A DNA stretch of 64,000 bases. Source: Vibrio sp. JC009. Its GTDB lineage: Bacteria; Pseudomonadota; Gammaproteobacteria; Enterobacterales; Vibrionaceae. A program made the translations under genes and the position numbers. The number at the start of each line of letters is the position of its first letter. The first letter of the stretch is position 1. The notes under the pieces are model-generated. The model searched no databases and was not told where the DNA came from. It saw nothing but the letters and a program-made list of their open reading frames with translations. This document shows positions 56,036-64,000 of the stretch, piece by piece. The stretch covers positions 930,001 to 994,000 of the forward strand of contig NZ_CP092107.1 of the NCBI RefSeq assembly GCF_029016485.1, written 5' to 3'.

Positions 56036-56144
56036 TTACAAAAAGTGAAAACTCTGGGTTTATCTTTTGGTTATTCACTCTGAAAAATGCATTAGAATGG
56101 AAGTTCTGATGCATTTTGCTTTTTTGAAAGCTGACGGAAATCAT

Positions 56145-57089
56145 ATGGATATTGCCACCCGCCTTGACCTGTTCCTTGACATTGTTTATCAAGGCTCCTT
56201 TGCTAAAGCTGCTGAACTCAGACATATGGACAGAGCGGTAGTGACCAAACAATTTAAGATTCTGGAAGAAACACTTGGGGTCAGGTTGCTTAACCGAACC
56301 ACTCGTTCTCTGTCGCTAACAGATGCGGGGCGCGAGATATTAGAGCAAGCCAAAGTTATCCGAAATGAGATAAATAAAACTCAGCGTTTAGCGGAATCCT
56401 TTCACACCGAACCCCGGGGGCTATTACGGGTAACCAGCCATGTGTCATTTGGAAACCTGTACCTCCAGAAAGCCATCAACCTCTTTATGAAAAAGTACCC
56501 GGATACCTATATCGAGCTTTCACTGGACGACAGACTGGCAGATATCGTCGGTGAGAAATTTGATATTGCCTTTCGGCTGGATTCCCCTAAAGACTCAACA
56601 AATATCGCTAAAAAACTAGCTTCAACCAAACTGGTTCTTCTTGCGTCACCGGACTTTATTAAGGAACACGGCAATCCGCAAACGCTAAAAGAGCTCGTTG
56701 CTTTACCGGCAATTACTTACTCGAACGGCCCTTTTACATTGGATAAACTGGAGATGGCAGCTTCCGGACAGGACAAAATGGAAAAATACAGCATTAATGG
56801 GCGTTTCAAAGCAAACAGCGTTGACTCTCTCATTAGTGCCACTCAGGCCGGACTTGGTTACTCTATCGCAGATCTGTCTGTACTTAAGTCCAATATTAAA
56901 GATCTGGGACTTGTTCCGATACTACAAAACTACCGGTTCCCCAGTGATTTTGGCGCCCTATACGCCGTTTACCCGCACCGAAACCAGACCCCGCTGGTTA
57001 AGATGTTTATCGAAACAGTGCAAGAAGTGATTGGCACACCGCCAGTCTGGTATAGCTATGTAGAGAATTACTCTTCTATGTATATCTAA
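56145..57089 (+). CDS. LysR-family transcriptional regulator
   Basis: The product has 314 residues from the ATG at 56145, which puts the helix-turn-helix (SFAKAAELRHMDRAVVTKQF) at the usual N-terminal place; starts at 56109 or 56067 would add up to 26 residues. The effector domain begins with GLLRVTSHVSFG. It is of the same DmlR/AaeR-like group as the LysR at 10769. It follows the SMP-30-like gene, which with the nitroreductase is its likely target. Confidence 0.83.
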   Translation: MDIATRLDLFLDIVYQGSFAKAAELRHMDRAVVTKQFKILEETLGVRLLNRTTRSLSLTDAGREILEQAKVIRNEINKTQRLAESFHTEPRGLLRVTSHVSFGNLYLQKAINLFMKKYPDTYIELSLDDRLADIVGEKFDIAFRLDSPKDSTNIAKKLASTKLVLLASPDFIKEHGNPQTLKELVALPAITYSNGPFTLDKLEMAASGQDKMEKYSINGRFKANSVDSLISATQAGLGYSIADLSVLKSNIKDLGLVPILQNYRFPSDFGALYAVYPHRNQTPLVKMFIETVQEVIGTPPVWYSYVENYSSMYI

Positions 57090-57137
57090 TGATGTCTGTC
57101 GATGGTTAACTTATGTGCTACCGGTGAGTATCGTCAT

Positions 57138-57581
57138 CTATGAGTCTTGCATCCATTTAACCAGCGGCTTTCTTAAACCAATCCGGCTGTGCCCTGCAGG
57201 AAAATGGTCAAAACGGGTAAACTCCTCAAATCCCAGGCGCTGATAAAACGCAGGCGCCTGCCAACTCTGAGTCCATAACCATAAGCCTGAAAGCTCTTGC
57301 AACCTGGCGTACTCTTCTGCTCTCTCCATAAGTTGCCTGCCGAGTCCGCTGCCACGACAGCTCTCATCAACCCAAAGCTCATCAATATACAGCCAGCCCC
57401 ACAACAGGTCTGCCGTCAATGCTCCAATAAGATTGCCGTTTTCATTTTCAACGGTCCAGTTTAAACGCTCCTTTAAGTAAGGCGGTGCCATTTGCGTGTG
57501 GCTATGAGACTCAAAACCTGCCGTCAACTCATCTTGTTTCTTCGCGTCAAGCGCGCCTTTAGTAAAATTAATCTTCGCCAT
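57138..57581 (-). CDS. GNAT-family N-acetyltransferase
   Basis: The 147-residue protein has the acetyl-CoA binding motif A (LWVDESCRGSGLGRQLMERAEEYAR) and motif B (SWQAPAFYQRLGFEEF). GNAT proteins acetylate amines of small molecules or proteins; the target is not identifiable. It converges on the LysR gene. Confidence 0.88.
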   Translation of the reverse strand: MAKINFTKGALDAKKQDELTAGFESHSHTQMAPPYLKERLNWTVENENGNLIGALTADLLWGWLYIDELWVDESCRGSGLGRQLMERAEEYARLQELSGLWLWTQSWQAPAFYQRLGFEEFTRFDHFPAGHSRIGLRKPLVKWMQDS

Positions 57582-57758
57582 ATTCCGTCTCTGTCATTAG
57601 CTTATTTAAAATGGTGGCTCTAACCCGGCTCATTCAGCCATAACGATTATATGAAAAGATTCAAAAAAATCATGAATTTTGCGCCCTTTCAGCCATTTTC
57701 TCATCTGTATATAGACTAGACTTATCTATCTACAGAGTTGCTATATAAGGAGTTTATT

Positions 57759-58181
57759 ATGTATAAACATGTTTTAGTCGCAGTAGAACTTTCAGATGAC
57801 ACTGACACCCTGATAGATAAAGCCTCAGCCTTTGCCAAGAAGTTTGATGCAGAAGTCTCACTGGTTTATATCGATAGTGCGTACGGAGAAATCTATACCG
57901 GCTTTTTTGACCTGACAGACGAAGAAGGCCGTCATAACGTCGGTGAAAGAACCATTAATTATATTGACCGTTTTATCGAGCGTTCTGAAGTGCCAATCAA
58001 AAGCGCCTTAGTGGGCTCTGGCAACATTAAAAATAAACTACCCGAGTTACTCAACCAGGTAGAAGCCGATATTATTATTTGTGGTCACCATCATGATTTC
58101 TGGAGCCATATCGTTTCCACATGCCGTCAACTGATTGATTCAAGCTCGATTGATATCCTGATACACCCTATTGTTAAATAG
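57759..58181 (+). CDS. Universal stress protein (UspA family)
   Basis: The 140-residue protein starts with the UspA strand (MYKHVLVAVELSDDTDTLIDKA) and ends IDILIHPIVK; the region GHHHDFWSHIVSTCRQLI is where ATP-binding members have the GXXGXXXXXXXGSVA signature, which is not intact, so it is the non-ATP-binding UspA kind. AAGGAG stands before the ATG at 57759; a TTG start at 57738 is less likely. Confidence 0.88.
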   Translation: MYKHVLVAVELSDDTDTLIDKASAFAKKFDAEVSLVYIDSAYGEIYTGFFDLTDEEGRHNVGERTINYIDRFIERSEVPIKSALVGSGNIKNKLPELLNQVEADIIICGHHHDFWSHIVSTCRQLIDSSSIDILIHPIVK

Positions 58182-58199
58182 AAAAAATATTCCACTTAG

Positions 58200-58241
58200 T
58201 TGCAGTACACAGCACCGGTAAAGACGGGCCTGGTACTGCAA
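58200..58241. terminator. 9-bp inverted repeat after the usp gene
   Basis: TTGCAGTAC (58200-58208) pairs with GTACTGCAA (58233-58241) around 24 bases, 18 bp after the stop. No T-run follows; a weak terminator or a protein site. Confidence 0.35.
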
Positions 58242-58325
58242 ACTTCACAGTTAAAGCAAAAGCTCCTCACTCACAGTGACCCCAATCACACACGCCAAAA
58301 TGGCCCATTTAACAAAAAGACCAAA

Positions 58326-58341
58326 AGTGATAGAAGTCACA
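58326..58341. promoter_or_regulatory. CRP-like site 1 before the hybrid kinase gene
   Basis: AGTGATAGAAGTCACA fits TGTGA-N6-TCACA at nine of ten positions. It is centred 45 bp upstream of a second CRP-like site. Confidence 0.55.
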
Positions 58342-58370
58342 TATATAACTAAAAAGCCACCAAGATATTA

Positions 58371-58386
58371 AGTGACGCAGATCACG
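58371..58386. promoter_or_regulatory. CRP-like site 2 before the hybrid kinase gene
   Basis: AGTGACGCAGATCACG fits TGTGA-N6-TCACA at eight of ten positions and lies 29 bp before the ATG at 58416. Confidence 0.5.
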
Positions 58387-58415
58387 CAAGCAAATTCAAC
58401 GTTAAGAGGTCTTTC

Positions 58416-61400
58416 ATGTTTCCCGGGTACCAGATAATTGAAAAGCTGCATGAGAGCTCCAACTCCATCGTATATCGTGCGCTTCGCCAGGCTGATGATA
58501 AGCAGGTAACCCTTAAACTTTTGCCGCAAAAACCACCGACAGCAAAGCAGCTTATTCGTTTTAAACGTGAATACGACATTTTGAATCAGTTGAATTTGCC
58601 GGGAATTATTCAGGTCCTGAGCTTTGAAAACATGGACTCAGGGCCGATGATCGTGATGGAGGATATTGCTGCCGATTCCGCAGATAAGCTTTCACTGGCG
58701 GGAAATATCAGAATCGACCATTTTCTGCAGCTGGCAATTCGTATTACTGAAATTCTGGGGCAGGTTCACCAGCAAGGCGTCATTCACCGAGACGTAAATC
58801 CATCTAACATTCTTCTGCGCTTTACAGAAAGCAGAGATCACTCCGATGAATGGCTGGATGACATCAGACTGATTGATTTTGGCAGTGCCACCAGTGAGCA
58901 TCAGAAGAACCAGGACTTCAGCAGCCCGGGCCAGTTAGACGGTACTCTGAAATACATCTCCCCCGAGCAGACCGGCCGAATGAACCGGCCGGTGGACTAT
59001 CGCACCGATTACTACTCGCTTGGCGTCACGTTTTACCAGCTACTGACCGGAAAGCTGCCCTTTTATAGCCAGGATGCTCTCACACTGATACACCAGCATC
59101 TGGCTAAGAACCCTCTGCCTCCGCACGAAGTGAAAGAGAATGTTCCTGAGATGCTCTCGGCAGTGATTTTAAAACTGATGACCAAAAGCTCAGAAAAACG
59201 TTATCAATCTGCTGAAGGCATAATCAGTGACTTACAGAAATGCCTTAGCCATTTTCAGTCCAGCGGAACCATTCACCCGTTTAAGCTGGGTGAAAAAGAT
59301 GTTTCCAGTCAGTTCTCCATTCCTCCGAAGCTGTACGGCCGCAAACAGGAAACAGCACAGCTTCAGAGCACTTTTGCCCAGGTTGCTTCAGGCACAACAA
59401 CGCTGATGCTGGTGAACGGCGTGGCCGGTGTTGGCAAGACGGCTATGGTCAAAGAGATTTATGCCTCACTGACCAGAACAAACGGCAGCTTCCTGTCGGG
59501 TAAGTTTGATCAGTACCAGAGAAATATCCCCTATACCGCAATAGCGCAGGCATTTAACGGGCTCTGCAGCCAGCTTCTGGGCGAGTCAGAAAAGGAGCTA
59601 AGCCGCTACAGAGAACGAATTCTTTCCGCTGTAGGAATTAATGGTCAGATCCTGATAGAAGTGATCCCCCAGCTTGAGCTGATCATCGGGCCACAACCTC
59701 CGGTAATTCAGGTGGGCCCGCAGGAAGCTCAGAACCGCTTTAATCTGGTATTCGGCAACTTTATAAAAACGCTCTGCCTGCCCGAAAACCCCATGGTTCT
59801 GTTTATCGACGACCTGCAATGGGCAGATATCCCTTCACTCACTTTGCTGAAAAACCTGATGCTGGATCCTGGTCTGTCACATCTTCTGGTGATTCTGGCT
59901 TACCGGGATAATGAAGTGGATGACAGCCATCCGCTTACCTCAACCATAAATGCCATAGCAGAAGAAGACGGAAAAATTACCACGCTTCACCTGGACAATC
60001 TGAAGAGCCGTGCCGTTTCAGAGCTTATCGCCGATGCTTGTTTCTGTACGCCGGAGGAGAGCCTTCCGCTGGCAAACCTTGTCTGGAAAAAAACAGCCGG
60101 AAACCCGTTTTTTACCCGGGAGTTTATCAAGACCTTATATCTGGATGGTTTGCTAACCCTCAATACGGAAAAGCGCCGCTGGGAATGGAATCTGGACGAA
60201 ATAAGAACCCGGAACGTAACCGATAATCTTGTGGAACTCCTGACCTCCCGAATGAGGCGCATGCCTGAGCAGAGCCAGAAACTGCTTCAGAAAGCCGCCT
60301 GTCTGGGTAACCGCTTTCATCTGCAGGTGCTGTATCAACTGTGTCAGCAGGGCGGTTGCCGCAGCAGGAAGAGTCTGATACCTCCGATGGAGGAAGGCCT
60401 GCTGATCCCACTGAATCAGATCCCATGGATGATTTCCAGCCAGTGGGAAGATGAAATGAAAGAGAGTGAATTTAAATTCGCTCACGACAGAGTTCAGCAA
60501 GCTGCCTATTCCATGATCCCGGAAAACGAACTGCCTCACATCCATCTGGAGATGGGCAGGCAGTTGCAAAAGATGGCTGTCGATAGCGGTAAGCTGGACG
60601 AGCAGATATTTGATATTGCCCAGCACCTGAACAAAGGCCGCAGCCTGCTCACCAGTAAAAAGGATAAAGCCGGGCTGGCACAGCTAAATATCACTGCCGG
60701 ATTGCGTGCTAAACAGTCATCTGCCTACCTTTCCGCTCTCGTGCACTTCCGCATAGCCCGGGAGCTCTTAGATAATAACTTCGATAGCCACTACCGGGAG
60801 ATGATACAGTGCAGCACAGAAGAAGCGCACCTCAGCTTCCTGATGGGCTCATACGAACAGATGCAGCAGCATATCGACCTTGTCATCAGCAAAGCCCGCA
60901 GTGAGCTTGATGCGGTTCAGGTCCGCAACGTTTATCTTCAGTACCTGATTGCTCAGGGGCGTCAGGGGGAAGCGGTAGAGCACGGCCTTCAGGCGCTGAT
61001 TACCCTGCAGATCACGCTTGATGAGCAGGCCGCTGAATTTGATGTCGAATCGCTGACGGAACTTCCTGATATGGAAGATCCGGTAAAACTCGCCGCAATG
61101 CGGATCCTCAACACCATAATTACTCCCGCCTGGGCCGCTAATCCGCACGCCTTTGAAAAGATTGGCATCACCATGACCAATCTCTCCTACCACTACGGTA
61201 ACTGCGATTTTTCTGCCGTGGGCTATGTATTTTACGGCGGGCTTTTATGCGGTCAGGGTGATATTGAACGCGGCTATCTGATGGGCAAAGCCGGCGTTGA
61301 CCTGGCTGATAAAAGAGGGGCAACGCATCTTCAGGCCCGTATCCGGGTGTTGTTCTGCGCCACGGTAATGCACTGGAAACGCCCGCTGGATGAGAATGTA

Positions 61401-64000
61401 AAACTCTTCTATCAAGCCTATGAGCCGGGCGTAACCACAGGGGATCTTGAATACGCCTGCTACGGCCTGGTTGAGCCGGATATTTATCAGTACCTTATGG
61501 GTGCCCCTCTTCCCGGGCTGATAGACAGGTATCAGGACAGTTGCACAAAAATCAAAGCACTGAGACAGGAGTTTCACTTCCACTATCTGGCGCCTGTGTA
61601 CCAGTCTGCGCTAAACCTTTCCGGACAGGAAACTACCCAGAATCCGGCACTGCTTGAAGGACAGATTTTCGACTACCGGACAATCATAGGTGAGCTGAAA
61701 CAGGACAGGCAATATACCCTTTTATGCACCTCCTTTCTGACCATGACCATGAACGCATTTATTCTTGGAGACTATGAACAGGCGCTGGTTTATGCAGAAG
61801 AAAACGAGATCTATAAAACCGGTGGCGGAGGCATGTATTTTCTTCCGGCCCATAATTTCTACCACTCACTGTGCCTTGCAAAGGGAAAAGATCTTGCTGA
61901 CAACGAATCGCGCAAAATGGTGCTGGCACAAATAGTAAAAAACCAGAAAGAGCTTGAGCCCTGGGCCCGGAGTGCTCCCGGAAATACTCTGCACAAATAT
62001 CACCTGGTGGAGGCGGAACGCGCGCGAATAGAGGGCGATGGCTATACTGCCCTGAGAAACTATGAAAAAGCCATAGAGCTGGCCGGTAAGAACGGGTTTA
62101 TTCATGAGCAGGCACTGGCCTTGGAACTGGCTGCCGATCACTTTGCACAAGAGAGAATGCCTTTAGTCCGGGATGTCTACCTGAACAAAGCACTGCATCA
62201 GTTCCAGCAGTGGGGCGCGCAGGCAAAAGCAGAGCAGATGTTAAGGCAATACCCTGAACTTTCTGCAAACGAGTGGCACCACCTGGAACCGGGAACGGTA
62301 AGCACGCTGAGCCACCAGAAAGAAGCGCAGATAGATTTATTCAGCATCATCAAAGCTGCTGAAGCCATCTCTGAAAAGCTGGAACTAAACAGCCTGCTTA
62401 AAGCTATGCTGCGCATTGTGATTGAAAGCGCCGCAGCAGAAAAGGGCTGCCTGTTACTTCCCCGAGAAAACGAATGGTATCTGGAAGCCGAAGGCAGAAT
62501 GGGAAATGATGATATCCGTACATTTACCTCAGTTTTACTCAAAGAGTGTCACCAGGTGCCTTTGAACGTTATCCGCTACGTACTCAGAACACAGGAAACC
62601 CTTCTTTTAGAAGATGGCGGCACAGAAAATAACTTCTCTTCCGATCCCTATATCGCAGCAAATAAACCCAAATCTATTCTCTGTTTCCCTCTGGTCCAGC
62701 AGGGAGAGCTCAGCGCCATCATATACCTGGAGAACAACCTTGTCCGGGGCGCCTTCTCACCCGACCGGATGGAGTTACTAAAACTGCTCTCCTCACAGAT
62801 GGCAATTTCTCTGGAGAACGCACGTTTGTATACCCAGCTTGAAGAGAGAGTTCAGCTACGCACCTCTGAGCTGGAAATAAGCAACCAGCAACTGGAAATC
62901 GCCAGAGATAAGGCAGAGGATGCCGCCAAAGCCAAAAGCGCTTTTCTTGCCAATATGAGCCATGAGATCAGAACCCCAATGAACGCTATTATCGGCCTGA
63001 CCAACCTGACTCTGAAAACAGAACTTGATGGCGTGCAGCGCGACTATCTGAGCAAAATTGAAGGCGCCGCTGACTCACTGCTTAGCATCATCAACGACAT
63101 TCTGGACTTCTCTAAGATAGAAGCAGGAAAAGTTGAAATCGAGAATGTTGAGTTCTCACTGAATGATGTCCTTAAAAAACTCTACGACCTGTTTTCTCTC
63201 AAAACAGAAGAGAAAGGGCTCGGCTTTGAGATAGAGATTGCCTCAGGCACAAGCCGGGAGCTGTTGGGTGACCCCATGCGGCTGGGACAGGTACTGGTCA
63301 ACCTGGTGGGCAATGCCGTGAAATTTACCAAGACAGGAAAAATCCTTGTCAGAGTAAAAGAGCAAAAAGTCGTGCTTAACTCCGCCGGTGAGCAGGCTGA
63401 ACTTCTGTTTGAAGTTATTGACACCGGCATAGGCATCACGCAGGAGCAGCAGGAAAAACTATTCCACGCATTTGAGCAGGTAGACAGCTCCACCACCCGG
63501 AAATTCGGAGGCACAGGACTTGGCTTAACTATCAGCCACGCCCTGGTGGAAATGATGGGTGGCTCTGTGTCTGTATCCAGTGAGCCGGGCAAAGGCAGCC
63601 GCTTTAGCTTCACAGCGCGCTTAACCCGCGCAACGTCAAAAACCGGTCAAGCCACATCAGAGGCGCGGAATAAAGAGCCGGATATCAACCAGCTAAACGG
63701 CCGCCGTGTGCTTCTGGTTGAGGATAATAAAGTAAACCAGATGGTTGCTGAGGCACTTTTAAAAAGCCAGGGCATAGAAGTCGTTGTAGCTGAAAATGGC
63801 AGAATCGCCGTAGACACGGTTCGCAACAATGCTCCGTTTGACACCATTCTTATGGATATACAACTGCCTGAAATGGATGGTTATCAGGCAACCAGACATA
63901 TCCGGGAAATCTGGTCAGAAAGCGAGCTGCCAATCATTGCTATGACAGCTCATGCTATGGATCAGGAAAAACAGAAATGCCTGGACGCCGGAATGAACGA
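58416..64000 (+). CDS. Giant hybrid kinase: Ser/Thr kinase - AAA/TPR-like - GAF - histidine kinase - receiver (3' end beyond window)
   Basis: The frame is open from the ATG at 58416 (AGAGG upstream) to the window end, at least 1861 codons. Domains: Ser/Thr kinase (about 1-270; HRDVNPSN near 126, IDFGSA near 154), an AAA ATPase of the PknK/MalT type (Walker [11 protein letters not shown] near 335, [11 protein letters not shown] near 460), a long helical repeat region (about 600-1300), a GAF domain (about 1310-1470), a coiled coil, HisKA with [14 protein letters not shown] (His 1516), HATPase ([22 protein letters not shown]) and a receiver ([14 protein letters not shown] from about 1765, acceptor Asp about 1814 in [13 protein letters not shown]). 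Such triple-output proteins integrate stress or nutrient signals in the cytosol. Tandem CRP-like sites precede it; the output partner is not visible. Confidence 0.9.
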   Translation, partial: MFPGYQIIEKLHESSNSIVYRALRQADDKQVTLKLLPQKPPTAKQLIRFKREYDILNQLNLPGIIQVLSFENMDSGPMIVMEDIAADSADKLSLAGNIRIDHFLQLAIRITEILGQVHQQGVIHRDVNPSNILLRFTESRDHSDEWLDDIRLIDFGSATSEHQKNQDFSSPGQLDGTLKYISPEQTGRMNRPVDYRTDYYSLGVTFYQLLTGKLPFYSQDALTLIHQHLAKNPLPPHEVKENVPEMLSAVILKLMTKSSEKRYQSAEGIISDLQKCLSHFQSSGTIHPFKLGEKDVSSQFSIPPKLYGRKQETAQLQSTFAQVASGTTTLMLVNGVAGVGKTAMVKEIYASLTRTNGSFLSGKFDQYQRNIPYTAIAQAFNGLCSQLLGESEKELSRYRERILSAVGINGQILIEVIPQLELIIGPQPPVIQVGPQEAQNRFNLVFGNFIKTLCLPENPMVLFIDDLQWADIPSLTLLKNLMLDPGLSHLLVILAYRDNEVDDSHPLTSTINAIAEEDGKITTLHLDNLKSRAVSELIADACFCTPEESLPLANLVWKKTAGNPFFTREFIKTLYLDGLLTLNTEKRRWEWNLDEIRTRNVTDNLVELLTSRMRRMPEQSQKLLQKAACLGNRFHLQVLYQLCQQGGCRSRKSLIPPMEEGLLIPLNQIPWMISSQWEDEMKESEFKFAHDRVQQAAYSMIPENELPHIHLEMGRQLQKMAVDSGKLDEQIFDIAQHLNKGRSLLTSKKDKAGLAQLNITAGLRAKQSSAYLSALVHFRIARELLDNNFDSHYREMIQCSTEEAHLSFLMGSYEQMQQHIDLVISKARSELDAVQVRNVYLQYLIAQGRQGEAVEHGLQALITLQITLDEQAAEFDVESLTELPDMEDPVKLAAMRILNTIITPAWAANPHAFEKIGITMTNLSYHYGNCDFSAVGYVFYGGLLCGQGDIERGYLMGKAGVDLADKRGATHLQARIRVLFCATVMHWKRPLDENVKLFYQAYEPGVTTGDLEYACYGLVEPDIYQYLMGAPLPGLIDRYQDSCTKIKALRQEFHFHYLAPVYQSALNLSGQETTQNPALLEGQIFDYRTIIGELKQDRQYTLLCTSFLTMTMNAFILGDYEQALVYAEENEIYKTGGGGMYFLPAHNFYHSLCLAKGKDLADNESRKMVLAQIVKNQKELEPWARSAPGNTLHKYHLVEAERARIEGDGYTALRNYEKAIELAGKNGFIHEQALALELAADHFAQERMPLVRDVYLNKALHQFQQWGAQAKAEQMLRQYPELSANEWHHLEPGTVSTLSHQKEAQIDLFSIIKAAEAISEKLELNSLLKAMLRIVIESAAAEKGCLLLPRENEWYLEAEGRMGNDDIRTFTSVLLKECHQVPLNVIRYVLRTQETLLLEDGGTENNFSSDPYIAANKPKSILCFPLVQQGELSAIIYLENNLVRGAFSPDRMELLKLLSSQMAISLENARLYTQLEERVQLRTSELEISNQQLEIARDKAEDAAKAKSAFLANMSHEIRTPMNAIIGLTNLTLKTELDGVQRDYLSKIEGAADSLLSIINDILDFSKIEAGKVEIENVEFSLNDVLKKLYDLFSLKTEEKGLGFEIEIASGTSRELLGDPMRLGQVLVNLVGNAVKFTKTGKILVRVKEQKVVLNSAGEQAELLFEVIDTGIGITQEQQEKLFHAFEQVDSSTTRKFGGTGLGLTISHALVEMMGGSVSVSSEPGKGSRFSFTARLTRATSKTGQATSEARNKEPDINQLNGRRVLLVEDNKVNQMVAEALLKSQGIEVVVAENGRIAVDTVRNNAPFDTILMDIQLPEMDGYQATRHIREIWSESELPIIAMTAHAMDQEKQKCLDAGMN

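Noticed and set aside
58692..62542. Many minus-strand frames of 60-157 residues across the hybrid kinase gene
   Set aside because: The plus strand is one continuous multi-domain frame with all expected catalytic motifs, so these are antisense shadows.

Overview
The window looks like chromosomal DNA of a marine gamma-proteobacterium, most likely a Vibrio or close relative. Reasons: a TonB2-type cluster in Vibrio gene order (DUF3450 protein, TtpC, ExbB, ExbD, TonB, TPR protein), UhpBC, DUF938 and DUF2058 proteins, Fur boxes close to AATGANAATNATTNTCATT, moderate G+C and tight operons. I see no rRNA, tRNA, CRISPR array, transposase or phage gene. It reads as accessory metabolic cassettes separated by single regulator or housekeeping-like genes.

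Left part (1-12.4 kb): the end of uhpB and all of uhpC (hexose-phosphate sensing); a medium-chain oxidoreductase divergent from a LysR gene; a scarred region where a 230-bp duplication (EamA start plus SMR end) flanks a LysE exporter gene; then gshA-gshB-SMR next to S-formylglutathione hydrolase and glutathione-dependent formaldehyde dehydrogenase with a divergent LysR gene. The last group joins glutathione synthesis to glutathione-dependent formaldehyde oxidation.

Iron island (12.6-26.7 kb): one long minus-strand run encodes two fused ABC half-transporters (YbtP/YbtQ-like), a FyuA-sized TonB-dependent receptor, an MFS protein, a complete TonB2-type energising complex and a second MFS protein. 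An AraC regulator gene diverges from it. Three Fur-box-like sites lie at the three expected promoters. No siderophore biosynthesis gene is present, so uptake of a foreign or distantly encoded siderophore is the simplest reading.

Taurine island (27.7-37.5 kb): a glutamine amidotransferase, a YdfG/IsfD-like reductase, a MocR/TauR-type regulator, a taurine aminotransferase, TauABC, a TauE/SafE exporter and a SerC-like aminotransferase. No xsc gene is seen. The gene set fits removal of taurine nitrogen with excretion of isethionate. Helically phased CTGG-type repeats precede all four transcription units and probably mark the regulator's regulon.

Molybdoenzyme region (37.8-51.9 kb): a large and a small subunit very similar to pyrogallol-phloroglucinol transhydroxylase (the large one with an extra SCP2-like N-terminal domain), an SdhA/FrdA-type flavoprotein with a GltD-like iron-sulfur NAD(P)H partner, a MarR regulator with three matching operator-like palindromes, two MFS carriers, a double-DUF1566 protein and a periplasmic cupin. 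This is the strongest candidate for a little-described system, possibly anaerobic metabolism of polyhydroxylated aromatics.

Right part (52.4-64 kb): a 6-phosphofructokinase, a Nudix hydrolase, a nitroreductase, an SMP-30-like periplasmic protein with a LysR gene, a GNAT protein, a universal stress protein, and a very large Ser/Thr kinase-AAA-GAF-histidine kinase-receiver protein that runs off the right edge behind two CRP-like sites.
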